Made by a program: the position numbers and the translations under genes
Notes under the pieces: model-generated
What the model saw: the letters and a program-made list of their open reading frames with translations, nothing else
What the model was told of the DNA's origin: nothing
Databases searched by the model: none
Shown here: piece by piece, positions 24,087 through 37,324 of the stretch
Layout of the letters: each line of letters opens with the position of its first letter
Position numbering within the stretch: position 1 is the first letter of the stretch
Assembly (NCBI GenBank): GCA_002786065.1
Contig: NHNY01000014.1
Span: 186,001 to 250,000 of the forward strand
Length of the DNA: 64,000 nt
Direction of reading: 5' to 3'
Source of the DNA: Microcyclospora pomicola
Taxonomy: Eukaryota; Ascomycota; Dothideomycetes; Capnodiales

Positions 24087-25288
24087 TCATCTCTCCGCTC
24101 GTTGATATGCCCTTTCGCCCTTCACACAATGCTTAATGATCCAAGGATGACGCTCCACCTCTTCGAGCGGTATTCTTTTCTCCGGATCTAGCTGCAATAG
24201 CCGCTTGATGAGATCTCTTGCTTCTGCACCCACGAAACCAGGTATCGTCATCTCGCCTCTTGCAATTCGTCGTTGTGTCATAACAGGTGTGTCTTCGAAT
24301 GGTGCCTCTCCCACCAAGAACTCATAGGTTAGCACCCCTAATGACCATAGGTCCACTTTCTCGGTATACCAGTTCTCCTCTCGCCCAGGCTTCACCATCT
24401 CCGGAGGAAGATAATCCAGTGTGCCACACATTGTGTTCCTCCGGTTGTTCGGCGCATGTACACTCCATCCGAAATCCGAGATCTTGATCTCTCCATGCAG
24501 GCCTACGAGGATGTTTTCGGGCTTGATATCTCTGTGCATTACGTGCTTCTTATGCAGGTACTTCAATGCGCTCGCCATCTGAGCAATGTATTGCGCTGCC
24601 TGCCATTCCGGGAACTTTTGCGCCTTCCGTAGATGCTTGTAAAGCTCACCCTTGCCCGCGAATTCGAGGATCAGGAAGATGCGTTTCGTGTCGTGAAAGT
24701 GCCCATACAAGCGGAGGATATTTGGGTGTGCTAGATTTGACTGGATCTCAATCTCGCGGCGGACTTGTTTTTCCACCTTGCCTTGTTGCAATTCTGACTT
24801 GTGTAGTACCTTGAGCGCGCAGATGAAGTTGGTGCTGCGCTCCCGTGCAAGATAGACGCGACCAAATTTTCCCTTGCCTAGAGGCTTGCCAATCTCGAAC
24901 ATACCCAGGTGAAATTGTTTCGACTTTGGTGCCGTCTCTTGCGCCAGAGATGTTGAGTCGGATTCGATGAGGTGGGCATCGCCAGAGCTTCGTTGTTGTT
25001 GCGCAGCTTGTGAAGGAAGCGTGATCTTCGTCTGTGTGGGTTTGATACCGGCGGCATTGGCGGGAAGTCTCTGGAGCGGCAGTTTCATGCGATGTTGAGA
25101 TGACGGAGGCCCGAGATTAGAGAGGGATATTGCGTGTGAGAGGGAGCCCTTTGGAGACGGGTCAATGGTTTGTCTACACTTCTGCTGGCGACGAGCCCTA
25201 CCTTTGCCTTGTGCTGTGGTGGATGTGAGCCATAGTTCTCGTCTTGCACGTTGATGGCGTCGAATCGCTGCTCCAAGGTGTCTGCCAT
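24087..25288 (-). CDS. IPL1: Aurora kinase (Ipl1/Ark1)
   Basis: Exon 1 (25288-25202, 29 codons) and exon 2 (25070-24087) flank a 131-nt intron and encode about 356 aa. The kinase domain is complete: [48 protein letters not shown], and activation loop [16 protein letters not shown] with the Aurora-type RxT. The DFGW motif and the short N-terminus mark Aurora rather than PKA or Plk. Aurora/Ipl1 is the catalytic subunit of the chromosomal passenger complex (with INCENP, survivin and borealin homologues) and corrects kinetochore attachment errors. The chosen acceptor (CTCCAG) yields [11 protein letters not shown] in frame. Convergent with ATP23, divergent from SRP102. Confidence 0.95.
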
Positions 25289-25978
25289 GATTTAGGACGG
25301 TGCAAATGAATGATTCGATGCTGGTGAGTGAATCGCGGTCGCGGCTTTGTGGTATGCGGATCTGGACTTATCGAGCTTTCACATGCCGCATGCACATGTA
25401 AACACAAGATGTGGCATGACAACCGTTGCTATTATTGGACACCCCCGCGGGGAGAATGCTCAGTCTACGCCTATGTATACATAATCTTTACGCATGAACA
25501 TGTTGATTCTGATTTACTTGATATACTGGGATGTCTTCGGTAGTTGTTGCTGCAACAGAAGATGACACCGTAAGAACCTTGTAATGTTTAACAATTTGCA
25601 ATGATCGCAGCCAGTTATTGTGGCATACCTGAAGTAACGAGCCTCATGTGCGGGTGTATGTACTGAGCTCCAACCATAGCCTGTATCACTGCTCCACGCC
25701 CAAAGGCAGTATCAAGATCAGATCTTTTTGTATAGCTGATGCTATAGAACACCGTTCAAACTTTCAACAGTCAACCCTGACGAGAGTGCTATCAAGCAAG
25801 TAACTACATGCCTAGGTAAGGTATCTATCTATGTGGATCGCACTGTAATGAAGTACGGAACGCCACAACGAGCATATTCTCATGCCTGTGCGCAATGGAC
25901 TTTACCTGAGGTGACCCCTCATACACCGAGAACGCACATCCAGATTTCCTCCAGTGTTCTCTCGATCATACCATTAAG
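25289..25978. promoter_or_regulatory. Divergent promoter region IPL1 / SRP102
   Basis: These 690 bp lie between divergent starts. A perfect GC palindrome CCCCGCGGGG sits at about 25443-25452, and a CCTAGGTAAGGTA motif near 25811 resembles the one near 42708. No gene was recognised. Confidence 0.45.
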
Positions 25979-26915
25979 ATGGCTCGGTCGAGCGCTTTAG
26001 AGGACTGGCTGACCTGGTCTTTCTCTCCAACGATTTCCGCGATCATTGTCACACTGCTGATCAGCTTGACTGTGCCGGTCCTGATTCACCTGTACCTATA
26101 CCAGAAATCTTCCTCGAAAGGACATCCCACTGTCCTACTTGCTGGGCCGAGCGGCGCTGGCAAAACGACATTTCTGACTCTGGTGTGTGCTCCTTCGTTC
26201 CGTCCATTATCACGGAAGCAGAAAGTTGACGGGAGTGTTACAGTTATCGACGGGCCACCCTCTCCCGACCCACACTTCCCAAACACCGACGACTACTCTC
26301 TGTCGACTTCCGTCTTCGACTCGATCGTCAGCAGATAAGTACCGGTCGCAAAACGATACCTCGGCAACCTCGCAACCGCAGTTCTTCGTGCTCGATACAC
26401 CTGGCCATGGGAAATTGCGTCATCACGCGCTCTCATCTCTTACGACGACGAAACCCCCTCCAGTGGGCCTGATATTCATGGTGGATAGTGCTACCGTCAG
26501 CTCTGCTGCTGGTCTCACGGAAACGGCAGAGTACCTGCATGATATGCTCCTAGTTCTGCAGAGACAACAATCTGGAAGCAAGACGAGCAAGAGTCCCGCA
26601 CCAATCGGAGTGTTGGTAGCCGCAAACAAACAGGACCTTTTCACGTCGTTACCCGTGGAGCTAGTCGGACAAAAACTGGAGGATGAAATTGCCAAGGTCC
26701 GGTTGACTCGAAGCAAGGGAGTTTTGGACAGCAGTATGGGCGGGGATGATGAGGACGAAGAGGCCAGGTGGCTAGGCGAGTATGGGGTGAAACAATTTGC
26801 GTTTCATCAGCTGGAGGAGTACGGCATCAATGTTGAGGTCCTAGGAGGCAGCATCGAGAAGAATGGCGCACAAAAGACTGAGGAGTGGCTGGGGTGGCTT
26901 GGACGGTTGCTGTGA
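25979..26915 (+). CDS. SRP102: Signal recognition particle receptor subunit beta
   Basis: Exon 1 (25979-26182) and exon 2 (26244-26915) flank a 61-nt intron (GTGTGT...ACAG) and encode about 291 aa. An N-terminal transmembrane helix (about residues 17-41, SAIIVTLLISLTVPVLIHLY) is followed by a G domain with P-loop GPSGAGKT, a Q/N-rich switch region ending KYRSQND, G3 motif DTPGHGKLR, and G4 motif ANKQDLF. This is SRP-receptor beta, the membrane-anchored GTPase that tethers SRP-receptor alpha at the ER and admits ribosome-SRP complexes to the translocon. Reading through the intron in the first frame ends at a stop after 119 residues, which supports splicing. The exon 2 donor-acceptor choice keeps FLTL|LSTGHP in frame. 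Confidence 0.95.
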
Positions 26916-29900
26916 GGCTTTGCAGAAAAGCCAGTCCATTACTTCTTTGCCGTACAGACAACAACGCGGACATTTTCGCAAGTCTCGACAGCAGAGGTGT
27001 TCGCCGACACTATGATCATCGGATTGCACAATTACCGACTTACCGTGTTTGCTATCGCTGCGATCGGATCCGTACTGTCGTCACTGTCGAGTGATGACCT
27101 TGGCGGTGTGTAGATTGGTCCGATGGCTATGAAGCGTGAACAAGAAGAGAAGTGTCCTTACCTTTGGATCCCCTACTTGAACAGATGCAGATGCTGTACC
27201 ATACGGACAATTGGTACAGCGTCCTCCTTGTGCACCGGTGCACTATTGATTCGCCTCGGTATCTACGATTAATGCGAGACATCATCGCAAAGTTGTGGTA
27301 GCAACTTGTCCAGCAGCAACTGGGATGTAGGTTACTCGACAAAGTAACGCAAGGAGAGCAGAAAGCAGCCATTGCGAGGGCCGCAGAAAGTCTCTCGAGC
27401 CGCTGGAGTAACAACAAATCTCAAGCTCTCGCATCCCGCTCTAGTCACAGTTCCATCCGAGCGTCTGATACGACCGCAGAGCATACAGCTGGCACAAAAA
27501 TGCAACGTCTAGCTTTGCAGACATGCCATGGGGTCTATCGCACAGATACTTGAAACATCACATGTCTTTCTCGGACGCCGATGAAGTTCGAGACTTGCCG
27601 CTTCAGAATTTGACAACACAACAATCCTGACAAGCAGTGCTCTGCAGCTAGCGCTGATGCTTGAACACGTGTCACGTATAGTTGCGTTTCGGGCGATCGA
27701 GGGGGCATTCCATTGTACCCACTCTACAAGGTCTCGAATCATGTTGCGGTTCCTGTTGGCGAGAGGCTGCCTCCGGCGATTGTGCCGGTCAGACAATGTG
27801 TGTGGCTAGCAACATGCTTGGCGCGATTCTTGGAACCAACGAAGTTCTTTGTCTACGCGCCGACAATATCTAGCGAAGCAGTCCCGATCATCTGTTCCAC
27901 TCGAGACTATGCTCTTGGTCCTCAAGCGTTGATCGTTGATGATCGTTACACGGGTCCTGAGCGAAGCAACGTTGCGGAGCGAGTCTGATAGGAGTTCCGT
28001 TGATTCGCCTGCTGAGATATCTTGAGGTCCGTGACTTGCATAATTAAAGAGCACTTACATTTTGAGGTACATACGGACTTTAGCCCAGTTCCAGGTACAT
28101 GTATTACTGCTGTACTCTCCATCGGTACAACCACAAGCAGCGCGACTTCGTGGACGGCCTAGCCGTCCGCAGTATTGTCGTACATGCTGCGGAGACCGCT
28201 GTCCCTTCATCCCTTACCCACGGTGCCACGCCATCGTTCCACGACCGCGGCAGCTCCCTGGACACCCGAACGTGCCACGACATGGGATTTAGGGTGGCGC
28301 AGGACTGCCCAACGGTCATGCCGCGCATGATCTTCTTTGTTCCAGGCCTGTCCTCCGTCGATGCAAGAACAGCGCCACCCTGCTCCTTACGATAACTGCC
28401 AAGCATGGGGTGTGGAACAGCCCAATGCTGCCGGACAATAGCTTCGCATCCATAGCGCCCTGCGAAGACTCCACTCACCAGCTTCCTTGCGCACGACATC
28501 TCGTAGTCTCGCTGACGCAACTCATGCATGGATAACAAAGGAATACCGGCGCTGCATTACGGCATGCAGGGCGGTACTGGTTGATCGGGCCGCTGTCCCC
28601 CCCTCAGGGAGTTGGCACGCGGCACGGTATGCATGCCGGCCAGACAAGCATGATCGGACATCGTCGATCGGAACGTCAAGGTTTGGGATATGTACCAGAG
28701 ACATTCTCGGGATCGCTCTACGTTGGGCTCTCCTGCGCATGAGCGGTGAGAGAAGGCAAAGGGGCTGCTGACGGATCAGCTGAATGAGAGAGGCCTGAGG
28801 TTGCGCCGTTCTCCGAGAGAGAGGGAGAGGGAGAGCGCCCTCGGACAAAGTTCCTGGGAGGATCGCCGGCACATCACATGCCCCAGGCTCGAAGCCTGCG
28901 CGAGGAGGAATTGATAGGGGTTCTTTGAGAGCTCGGTGTGATGATTTCTAAGCATCGCTAGTACAGCAGTACAATCAAATTTCTCTGAATGAATAAAGCG
29001 ATTCCGAGGTAGATCATGATGAAAAATGGCGGTAGAATCTGCCTCGACCTGTGAAGGACAGCAAGTCTCATCAAGTCCGTCTTGCCTGTGCTGTTCGACG
29101 TTCTTTCACCAATACGTAGGCAAGAAAACCACCCAGAAGATGAAGAAGCAGCGGAGTGGAAAGAGCAACGTAGCTAAGACAGGGGAAAAACTACAGAGTT
29201 TTCGAAATTAAAAATGTGTTCTAAAGTTACAAATTTTCCTCCCATCCAACAACGTATCGCTCCCTTGAGGCCGGCCGTCCTGTCTTCCTCGAATTTCGCT
29301 GCTGTTTCCATCTTTGTGTATAATCAGCCGTTCATGTCGTCATTCATGATTCATGCTTGTGCGGAAGGTCCATTGGTGTGTTGGGAGGGGGAAGGGCGGT
29401 TTTGCTGTCGCTTCCAGGTATCGATCTCCCATCAACGGGTGCAGATTGCTCGCGGCTTCAACAACAGGCAGCGCGTGACGCTGCTCGCCAAAGTTCTGTA
29501 TTGGCGGTCCGTGGTAACCCGGTGACTGGGTATAGCGTCTTCCATGCAATCGGTCCTTCATGCAAAGTGTGATGCGCTCAGTCGAAATGGTGATGGACAA
29601 GAAGCATCGTGTCACGATGCTGTAGCTCGGCCGTAAAACTTCACTCCTTTCTCGACTGCAGGTATTGGGTGTGATCGATTCCAAATGAGAAATGCTGAAC
29701 GTCTCAGATGGACTGACTGCGCTGTGGAGGACGAGGAGTGAGAGAAGAGTTGTGAGCTACGGCCGCTATGAGACATACTCAGTGTCTCTGGAACAGGATA
29801 ATGCATGCTGCAACAGGTAGGAATACAAGCGGAGAAGAAGGATCAAAGCTCGCAGTCGCTTTGGAGTCTGGACATGGTTGATGGCATCGATGCATGGCCG

Positions 29901-30034
29901 GCATATTGGAAGCTCTTCGAGGTATAGCTGTTGCCATACAGTATTGGTTTTCCTTCCGAGGCTCGTCGAAAATCTGAGAGGGGTTCGAAGATCATCTACG
30001 AGTGGTGTGACTCTGTCTCCAACGGCTGTGGGAA
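26916..30034. other. 3.1-kb gene-poor region, no convincing gene
   Basis: Only short frames are present. The longest (28104-28538 minus, 144 codons) lacks an ATG at its start and any domain. A purine run (GAGAGAGAGGGAGAGGGAGAG) occurs at about 28815-28835. The stretch could hold SRP102 and VIB-1 3' ends, non-coding RNA or a small orphan gene, none of which I can support. Confidence 0.4.
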
Positions 30035-32548
30035 TCACGGATATCCCATCGACATGTTCGTCGGGTAGTATCCCTGACTGGAGTCGACGCCTTGATACTT
30101 GCCAGACCCATTTGCTGGCCATTGCGTACCAGCAACATTCTCCGCATTACCAACTTTCGTGCCGAAACTGCGGACATCAGAAGAAAGTGCATGTGTATTG
30201 TTGTTCTTGTTCAGAGACGGCAGGCCATTCTGCGATGCACCTTGATACAGCGGCGATGGATAATACTGGTAACCGTCAGGCTCGTGAAGGCTCAAAGTAC
30301 GATCCGACGGCGGTAAGCTGGGATTGAAGGTCGGCTCTGTGTCCATGGCTCCGGCATCAGCACTCTCCTGATCGCTCTCTGATTGTTCAGCGGTAGCGGG
30401 CAACGGTTGGAATGACGTTCGATAGACGGACCCATTCCCGCGAACGCTTGTATAGCCATCTGATTGACCACGGAAGGCGCCAGCGTTGGAACTCGTATAT
30501 CCCGATATGGCAGAAGCACCATATTGGCTGTTAGCCACTCCAATGCTACCATGTCGAGTGATAGCCCCGTGATTGCCTTCGTTCTGATAATGGCTAGGCG
30601 ATCTCCCGCGGACGACGACCTTCTCGCTCACCCGTTGCGCAACCTTGACCCATACTGGCTCCGCGGCTCCATCTTTGCGGACATCAACCATAAGCTCCAC
30701 CAGCAGGTGGAAGTACTGCTGGGAAGCGCGCCGCTTGCCGTTGTTGGCAGTAGCTTGTTTGAACTGCACACGCTCGAACTGATGTGTGACATTTTGGCCA
30801 GGCGCTGTCAGATGGCTAGAGCCGCTCGCAGTGTATGGGTCTGCAAATGGTTGATGACTGGGCTGGGTCATTGCAGACGTCGCAGAGTCCGGGCGCCCTT
30901 GTAGGGGCAGGTGGACACCGCGGTGATGAGGCGTACGCTGTAGCATAGGCATGGACCCATATCCCTGAGGCGCAAAGTTGAGTTCGTTCCTGTTAGAGGA
31001 AAGTGTCGGGGCTACTTTCACAACAGTGATATTGGTTTTAGGCCCAGCATCGCGTTTAGCAGTGTGCTGGATCAATGGAATCGCTTTGCCGCCGGATTCG
31101 TCAACCACTGCTGCTAATCGAAGGCCGATAGCTTGGATTCGTTCTCCTCTGCCTTTGACTTTCACACACAAGACACCATTGTCGAGGTTAGGATTCAATT
31201 CGTAGCTGCACAGCACGCAGAAATAGTTGCGTCTATAGCACGTCCATTTCAGGTCCGTGGTGGACTTGAAGAATCCCTTCTCTACCTTTGCACTGACTGT
31301 TGGGGTTACCGGATGACCGTCACAAGTGATTGTGTCATTCAAAACTTCGAGATTCGGCCATGGAAACTCATCAGCGGCTTCAACCTGGGCAGGTCGGTAT
31401 TCCGCACTGGTAGCCATACTTGACGGAAACTTAGCAACTGCTGGTGACGGCAGGCACAATGCACCGCTTGATCCGAGGTTTCGTCCCGGGTCTGCGATGT
31501 GTGAGTAACCAAGATTCACTTGTGGTGGAACCTGCGAACGGCTTATGTACGTTGCCGAGGTAGCGTAGCCAGTGGGATCGCTCGCATGTACTGGATGCGA
31601 TGCGGGCGACCGATATGGTGGTGGTAGTATGTTAGACGACGTGATATCAAACCTACCACAGCATGTCAGCCTTGTGATAAGTGGTATGAAGCCAGCTCAC
31701 AGAACGCGAGATAGGATTGCGTACCCTGCTGCCAACCTTGTAGCAAGATATTGACTCTGATTGAGTTGCTGATTCAGAGCGACGGAACTTGGATACGTGG
31801 GAATAGATGTTGCGTAGTTAGGGTTGGCGAAAGTTGTGTAAGCGGGTACCATGGACGATGAATCGGTGGTTGCGCTGGCCGATATGGCAGGGAAGTCGTG
31901 GTTGACAAACGATTGCTGCGTTGTATGGTAGCTACATAGAGCAGCATGTGATCAGTACGAAGAGCGGACACGAGGGTTGTACATTAATGCGGTCCAGAGG
32001 ACGTCTGGAAGGGCAGGAAGGTGGAGCGTGGGAAGGAGATGGCGGACCGGGGTAGAACAAGGATGGAGCAGGGCGCAACACTCTGGTGCGGATTTCGTCG
32101 TGTGATCGATGTGCAGCACAAGCGCAGTGGAATACAGGTTCTGTACCAGTACAGACTGTGTTGTCGTCCATCGCATTTGCCAAACATCGGGCAGGACTGC
32201 CGCAGCTCTCTCGGGCCGATCGGGCTTAGGCGGACGTGTCCCGAAGCCGAACAGCGCACGAAAAGGCAAAGGTCGCGGAAGCAAGATCAAGTGATCACAC
32301 AATGCTACTCGCCACTGCTATGATGAGTACGTACCTTGTGATATCGGATCCTCGATCCGCTAGATATCGTACGCGAGGGTCCGAGTCGGCTGATATCGCG
32401 AACGGTCCCGATTGCTGACTCGGCAGCGTTGCATCTCGTCGATAGTGGTCGCCTATTCCTCCCGCAGCATAACTGTGCTGACCTGGGAAATGGGCGATTT
32501 GGTCCGATTCTTCGTCGAGATCGTAATCTTGTCCATTATATAGACTTC
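30035..32548 (-). CDS. NDT80/PhoG-family transcription factor, VIB-1/XprG type (5' end unresolved)
   Basis: Three joined exons are seen: 32548-32335 (starts inside a codon), 31931-31701 and 31652-30035, giving 686 residues plus an unseen N-terminal exon. Introns are 403 nt (GTACGT...GTAG) and 48 nt (GTGAGC...GTAG). The DNA-binding domain (p53-like Ig fold) is recognisable: CYRRNYFCVLCSYEL, VKGRGERIQAIGLRLAA, FERVQFKQATANNGKRRASQQ, YFHLLVELMVDV and VVVRGRSPSHYQNEG. This matches Neurospora VIB-1 and Aspergillus XprG, which control extracellular proteases, carbon-starvation response and heterokaryon-incompatibility death. The upstream exon (GQDYDLDEESDQIAHFPGQ) begins with an acceptor TTTTAG and no ATG, so a first exon lies further upstream in the 4.8-kb gene-poor region. 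Confidence 0.87.
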
Positions 32549-35500
32549 CTAAAATGCCGGTTCAGTCAGCTTTTACGTATCTAGTACAGCTCGTGTCATT
32601 GTACACATGCTGTGCCAAAAGCAATTGGAAGCTGTCTTGACAGCCCACAATTCAAATAAGCGTTTGATCGTGTTCCGCTGTTTGGAAGTTCTGTAGCCCG
32701 ACCCTTGTGGCCGAACGATCCTTGAATATGTCTATCCGTTTCAAAGGTTTGACAAGGCCGCAACAGCTGAAAAGCCGATCTTTGGCGAAGCCGAATTAGA
32801 TAACATGCAAGATACAGGGCGGCAAAGGATCATTGCAGCGCTCGCTTTCGCCCATGAAGCTCGACCTAGTGTTAAAGTATGACTAGGACATACACGAATC
32901 GAATTCCAGACTTACTTTGGTCTAATGTCATCATTCTTGCGCTTGCGATGTTCTTATTCCGTGTCTGCGGTTTTTTCAACGATCGGATCGAGTCGGCGGC
33001 GTTACTGATTCAATTTATCGCGAAACCTCAGTTCGATCCGTTAAAGCTGGTTTATGAGCTTCGCTGCGGTCTAAAAATGCTTGATGGCTTTGCAGCGAAT
33101 GAGTTTGCTCACGTCGAGCCGATCCGGCGGTTGTGATTAATGCAAGTCAACAGGACTTGCTGAGTCCTCGAACAGTAGGCCAAGGAACGAGTCGTCTGAC
33201 TAGGTGACCGGCTGTGATTCGAGCCTCGATCCAGATCAAGCCCGGTACGCCTGTCTTGCTTGATGTAACGATTTGCCTACTCGAGGTTAGCATTCGTGTC
33301 CACATCGCTACTGTGTATCTTCTGCCTGTGTAGCGAGCATCCATGCGTATCGAATGGTCAAGTGGCGTTACAGACATGCAGTAAGAAGCTGTGACTCGTC
33401 ACAAATGCAAGCAAACGTCGCATGGATGAACTCTATTCTGCAAGGAGTGCGTTTCGAGATCGGCAGATCTAAGCTTGTTTCTCGCTTGCCTTCTGCAAGA
33501 CATTTTAGTATGAAACAGTTGCAAACTTACTCGAGGCAAGGTTTACTGATGTAATCAGGAAGTTGTTCACAAACGCGGTACAGTTGAGTTCCCGTGAAAC
33601 GATGTCTGCAGTGCGTAAGAAGTGGAGCTCGATGAACTGAGAGGTCGCGGTGATACGTGAGACAATGTCAGTGGGTAAAGGAATTATAGTGCGTAGTGAT
33701 TGAGTGCGGAAGGATCAGTCTTGGGGCCTTCAAGGGGTTGAGTATCTGGAAGGTAGTGCGCTTGTTGGTGGTGCACCTGTGTTTGTAGTGGAATCGTGGT
33801 GTGGCGGCAGCGGTGAACACTCGACAATTCGAGTACACAGAGAGTGGCGAAGGATATCTTGGGCATGCAACGTATGTAGTTCAAAGATACAAGACAGAAG
33901 ACAGCAGTAGTGCGTGAAGTGACGGTGTGGTAGAAAGCGAGCAAGCTTTGAAGTTGCGAGACGGTAGATGGATGTATTGTATTCCTCAGAAAGGCAGCAT
34001 CTTTATTCGCAGTCCGCTTCCACTTGCTTGGTCCGAGTCAGCGTCGAACGACGACTGCTCGATGAGCTCAGACCATACTGCGAGGGTCAGTGATGGGAAG
34101 CTGCAGATTCTGAGGTGGATCTGTCTACCACTAAAACGCAAGGGATCGGACAATCTGCTTGATTTCCGCCTGCTTCACGAACGCTTGCAAGTGATTGACT
34201 GTACACGCATATCGCAGCTCGACTCACCACCATGCGTTCGTACTCATGTCGTGCCCGAGTCATATGTCTGCGGCATATGGGGCATTCGGGACATCTGCCA
34301 GTTTCTGCCGCCGACCCGGACGAGCCGATGGGGAATCGGATGAGGCTTGACTTGTGCTTGGCTGTACGATTGGCAATGCTTGGATCTGGAGAATGGCCAG
34401 GCGGCATGAAATAGCACGACGGCCCTGCAAGCTCTGCTCAGCCCGTCTCCCGATTTGACGACATGCAGGTCCTTCTCCGCCTGCCGCAATATCCTTCCTG
34501 GAACCTGTCACAAACTTTCGTGAGCATGGACAAGGTATTGAGCCAGACTGCTAGCTGGTCACGCGAAACGTTAGAGAATGAAGTCTTGTCCAGTCGATCA
34601 CGAGCCTGTGCGTAAGACGCCATCCCATTGCCCCGATGAATGAAAGGTCTGCTGTACGTTCCAGAAGAACAACGGGAACTCATCCCGGTTCCGGGAAGCC
34701 CTGTACCTCGACCATCGAGCATAGCGCGGTACCACGGTCGTCAAACGCTGGTGCATAAGCTCGCGCGCAATGCAACGGCCAGGATCAGTATGCGCCTGAT
34801 CTGCGACCCCGATCTTTCAAGCTGCCGTGACCAGTCTCGACCACAGATCACCCATGTATGCTCGAGTCTTTCCAATGTTCACCGACAAGTGCCGACAGAT
34901 CAAGATGTTCGCACTACCGGCCCGTGCCAGAGGTCCGCGTGTAGCGTGTACTATACCGTCAACCTCTCTTCCACACTTTATGTTGTTGCTAGGTGTGGCC
35001 AACTCATACTCCCATCCGTTGTGCGATATATTCACATATGTCAGTGTTGGAATCTCTGGAACGCAATTAGAGACGGGCTTCAGGAGATCACGAGGCCCGA
35101 AATTCATTTCCTGCATCCGTGGCTGCCCCGCATGCATGGTGCCGCCCTGTAGTCCAGGATGACCATGATTGAAACAAAGAGATGCTTGACCTTGGGTAGA
35201 CGAAGCAAAAGCGTTGAGGTAGCCTGGTCTGTTGATCTGCGAGGTGGCATGGAAGCGATTGGACTGCTTGCTCTAGAGGAAGATTCGAAACAGATCCGTG
35301 GAGCACATTCTGGGTACCCGCAGCTTTCGACGCTATCATCCTACATTATCTTGTCACCGCCGCCGTCGGCCCCGCTCGTGGTGCTGTCACGCCAAGAACG
35401 CAGCTTTTCGCTCATATCTCTGTCCCATGGTTGCTAGAGCTCCATGGTACAGGCGTCAAAGGTATGACGCTTGGGGCTCTGATTGAGCATAGACATCATT

Positions 35501-37324
35501 GATGCTCGGGCTTCAATTTAACGGTCTAACTTCCAGGCCGTAAAGTAGATTGATGAATTCATGGCGGCATCAGTGCCATGTCGTAAGTGTCCGACAGTTG
35601 ATCACGTTGGCAACCGAAACAAGCGTCAAATCCTGCCCCGCTCATGATTTAGGGTCGTTCCCTACCTCGTTGATCCTTTGACGAAGCCCCATGCATCTGC
35701 CTGAGGGCCAGCCTGGACTTGACTCCCCGTAGCGTCAATATTTCATGCAGGTGAGGTTATCGACACGATGTTGAAGATTCAGCAGGACATATTCATCACG
35801 GTGGGAAGCCGTAGACAGTTAGCTCTACTTCTGACGGAAGACTGCAGTACCTTGAACTGATGGTACTCTCATTGCGATCTACGACTGTCTCGTGATCGAC
35901 AAATGCTTTAGGTTGTTCAAACTTATGGACAACCCAATGCCAAGAGAATATTTCTTTACCCACGAAAGAAGAGTCGCACTGCAAGAAGTGACTTTACGGT
36001 ATCACTTATCACATGGGCATTCACTCATGTCGAGTACCTGAACTGGTCTCACGGTAGCACGTGCCGTTCCTGGTGGTGTGAAGTTTGCCGCCGATGAAAT
36101 TTGCGGCGCGAACTCCTGACCTGTGCTTGTACTTCTCAACGCATATTGACGAAGACAAAGTTCTTGACCGCCCTTGAACTGCTCTGCACTACCACAGCGC
36201 ATACGTGTCACCCTGGCGGGTCTCAGGAAGCGGTTGGAAGTACTTGGTCTCCGACGTTCGGTCCTTGACCGCGATCGTTCGATGAATGTCACGACTCCAT
36301 CGCTGCTTAGAACTGTGTGACACCATCAATGCATGGTTCAGCTCATCTTTCTGAAGGCCTGTAAATCCATCCCTGGAGATACGATCCAGTAGATGTGGCA
36401 ACACTACCCGAGACTCAGCCAGACTGCTATGTGCTACACTGGGAAAGATACAGAGTGGCTGAGAGATCAATACTCAGCGGCTGATGTCTAGCAGCATCAC
36501 TTGCGCTCGTAATCGACGCGGCAAGGACATTTTACAGGCCGAACCAGCATGATACCGCCCTTGCAGATAGTGTTTCTTCCATGTCGGCCGCAGGTCTTTG
36601 TGCTTTGTCTCCCAGCTTGTTGACCAATCACGGCCAGGACAAGGCTTCTCATCGTAACGGCTCGTGATCTCGGTGTCTCTCCTGCTCAAGTCTGCGACTC
36701 TCGTCGCGCCCTCCCGATGTGTCATCGTGACATATGCCAAACCAGGGCACTCATCGCATCGACGCCGACTGTGCCACGTCACTGCAGCTGCTGGCAGCAG
36801 CAGTTCACGAGATCCACGTCAGGGGTCGACGACATGCCTGTTCGACGAGCGCTAGGGGTTCGAGCGGGAAGTGTGACCATCAGCATTAGCGCAATCTCAC
36901 CGTCCACAAGACAGCGATTGGAGGATATCGATATATAAAGCAGCGATTTCCGTGGAGCTACGTGTAAATTGAGGCAACAACTTCTTGAGGGGGCGAGCTT
37001 TTGGCGGGACCGGATGGAAATCGAGAGGAGGGTGGCAGCACCGGCTCTTCTTTGGACACACCAAGATTACCGGTGGCTTTCAGCTCTCAATTAATGCTGG
37101 AAGGAATTCGATAGTGTATCTGATTACCGCCTGACAGTACTCACACCAAGTGCCTAGACTGCTTTACCGGTCCCTTCATTCAGTGGCGCCGAATGGCGAT
37201 GCAGCATTTAGTGCCCACAGATGAGATTTCCAGCAGCTCAGCATGCCTGCCTCAACGACATGAAGTCGCGACTCGACCCGTGTTCCCTCATTTCATCTGC
37301 ACCAAGAAACAAGGAACTTGGTCG
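32549..37324. promoter_or_regulatory. 4.8-kb gene-poor region upstream of the VIB-1/XprG gene and downstream of BBC1
   Basis: No frame here looks coding. It must hold the missing first exon or exons of the VIB-1/XprG gene (minus), its leader and promoter, and the BBC1 terminator. On the minus strand, an intron-like unit with donor GTAAGTTTGC and acceptor TCTTGCAG lies near 33482-33531, possibly a leader intron. The longest chance frame (34640-35152 plus, 170 codons) has no recognisable domain. Confidence 0.4.

Noticed and set aside
28104-28538. 144-codon minus-strand frame in the 3.1-kb gene-poor region
   Set aside because: It does not begin at ATG and has no domain or support from neighbours.
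34640-35152. 170-codon plus-strand frame in the VIB-1 upstream region
   Set aside because: Composition and content look random, with scattered Cys and no motif. Kept only as a note.
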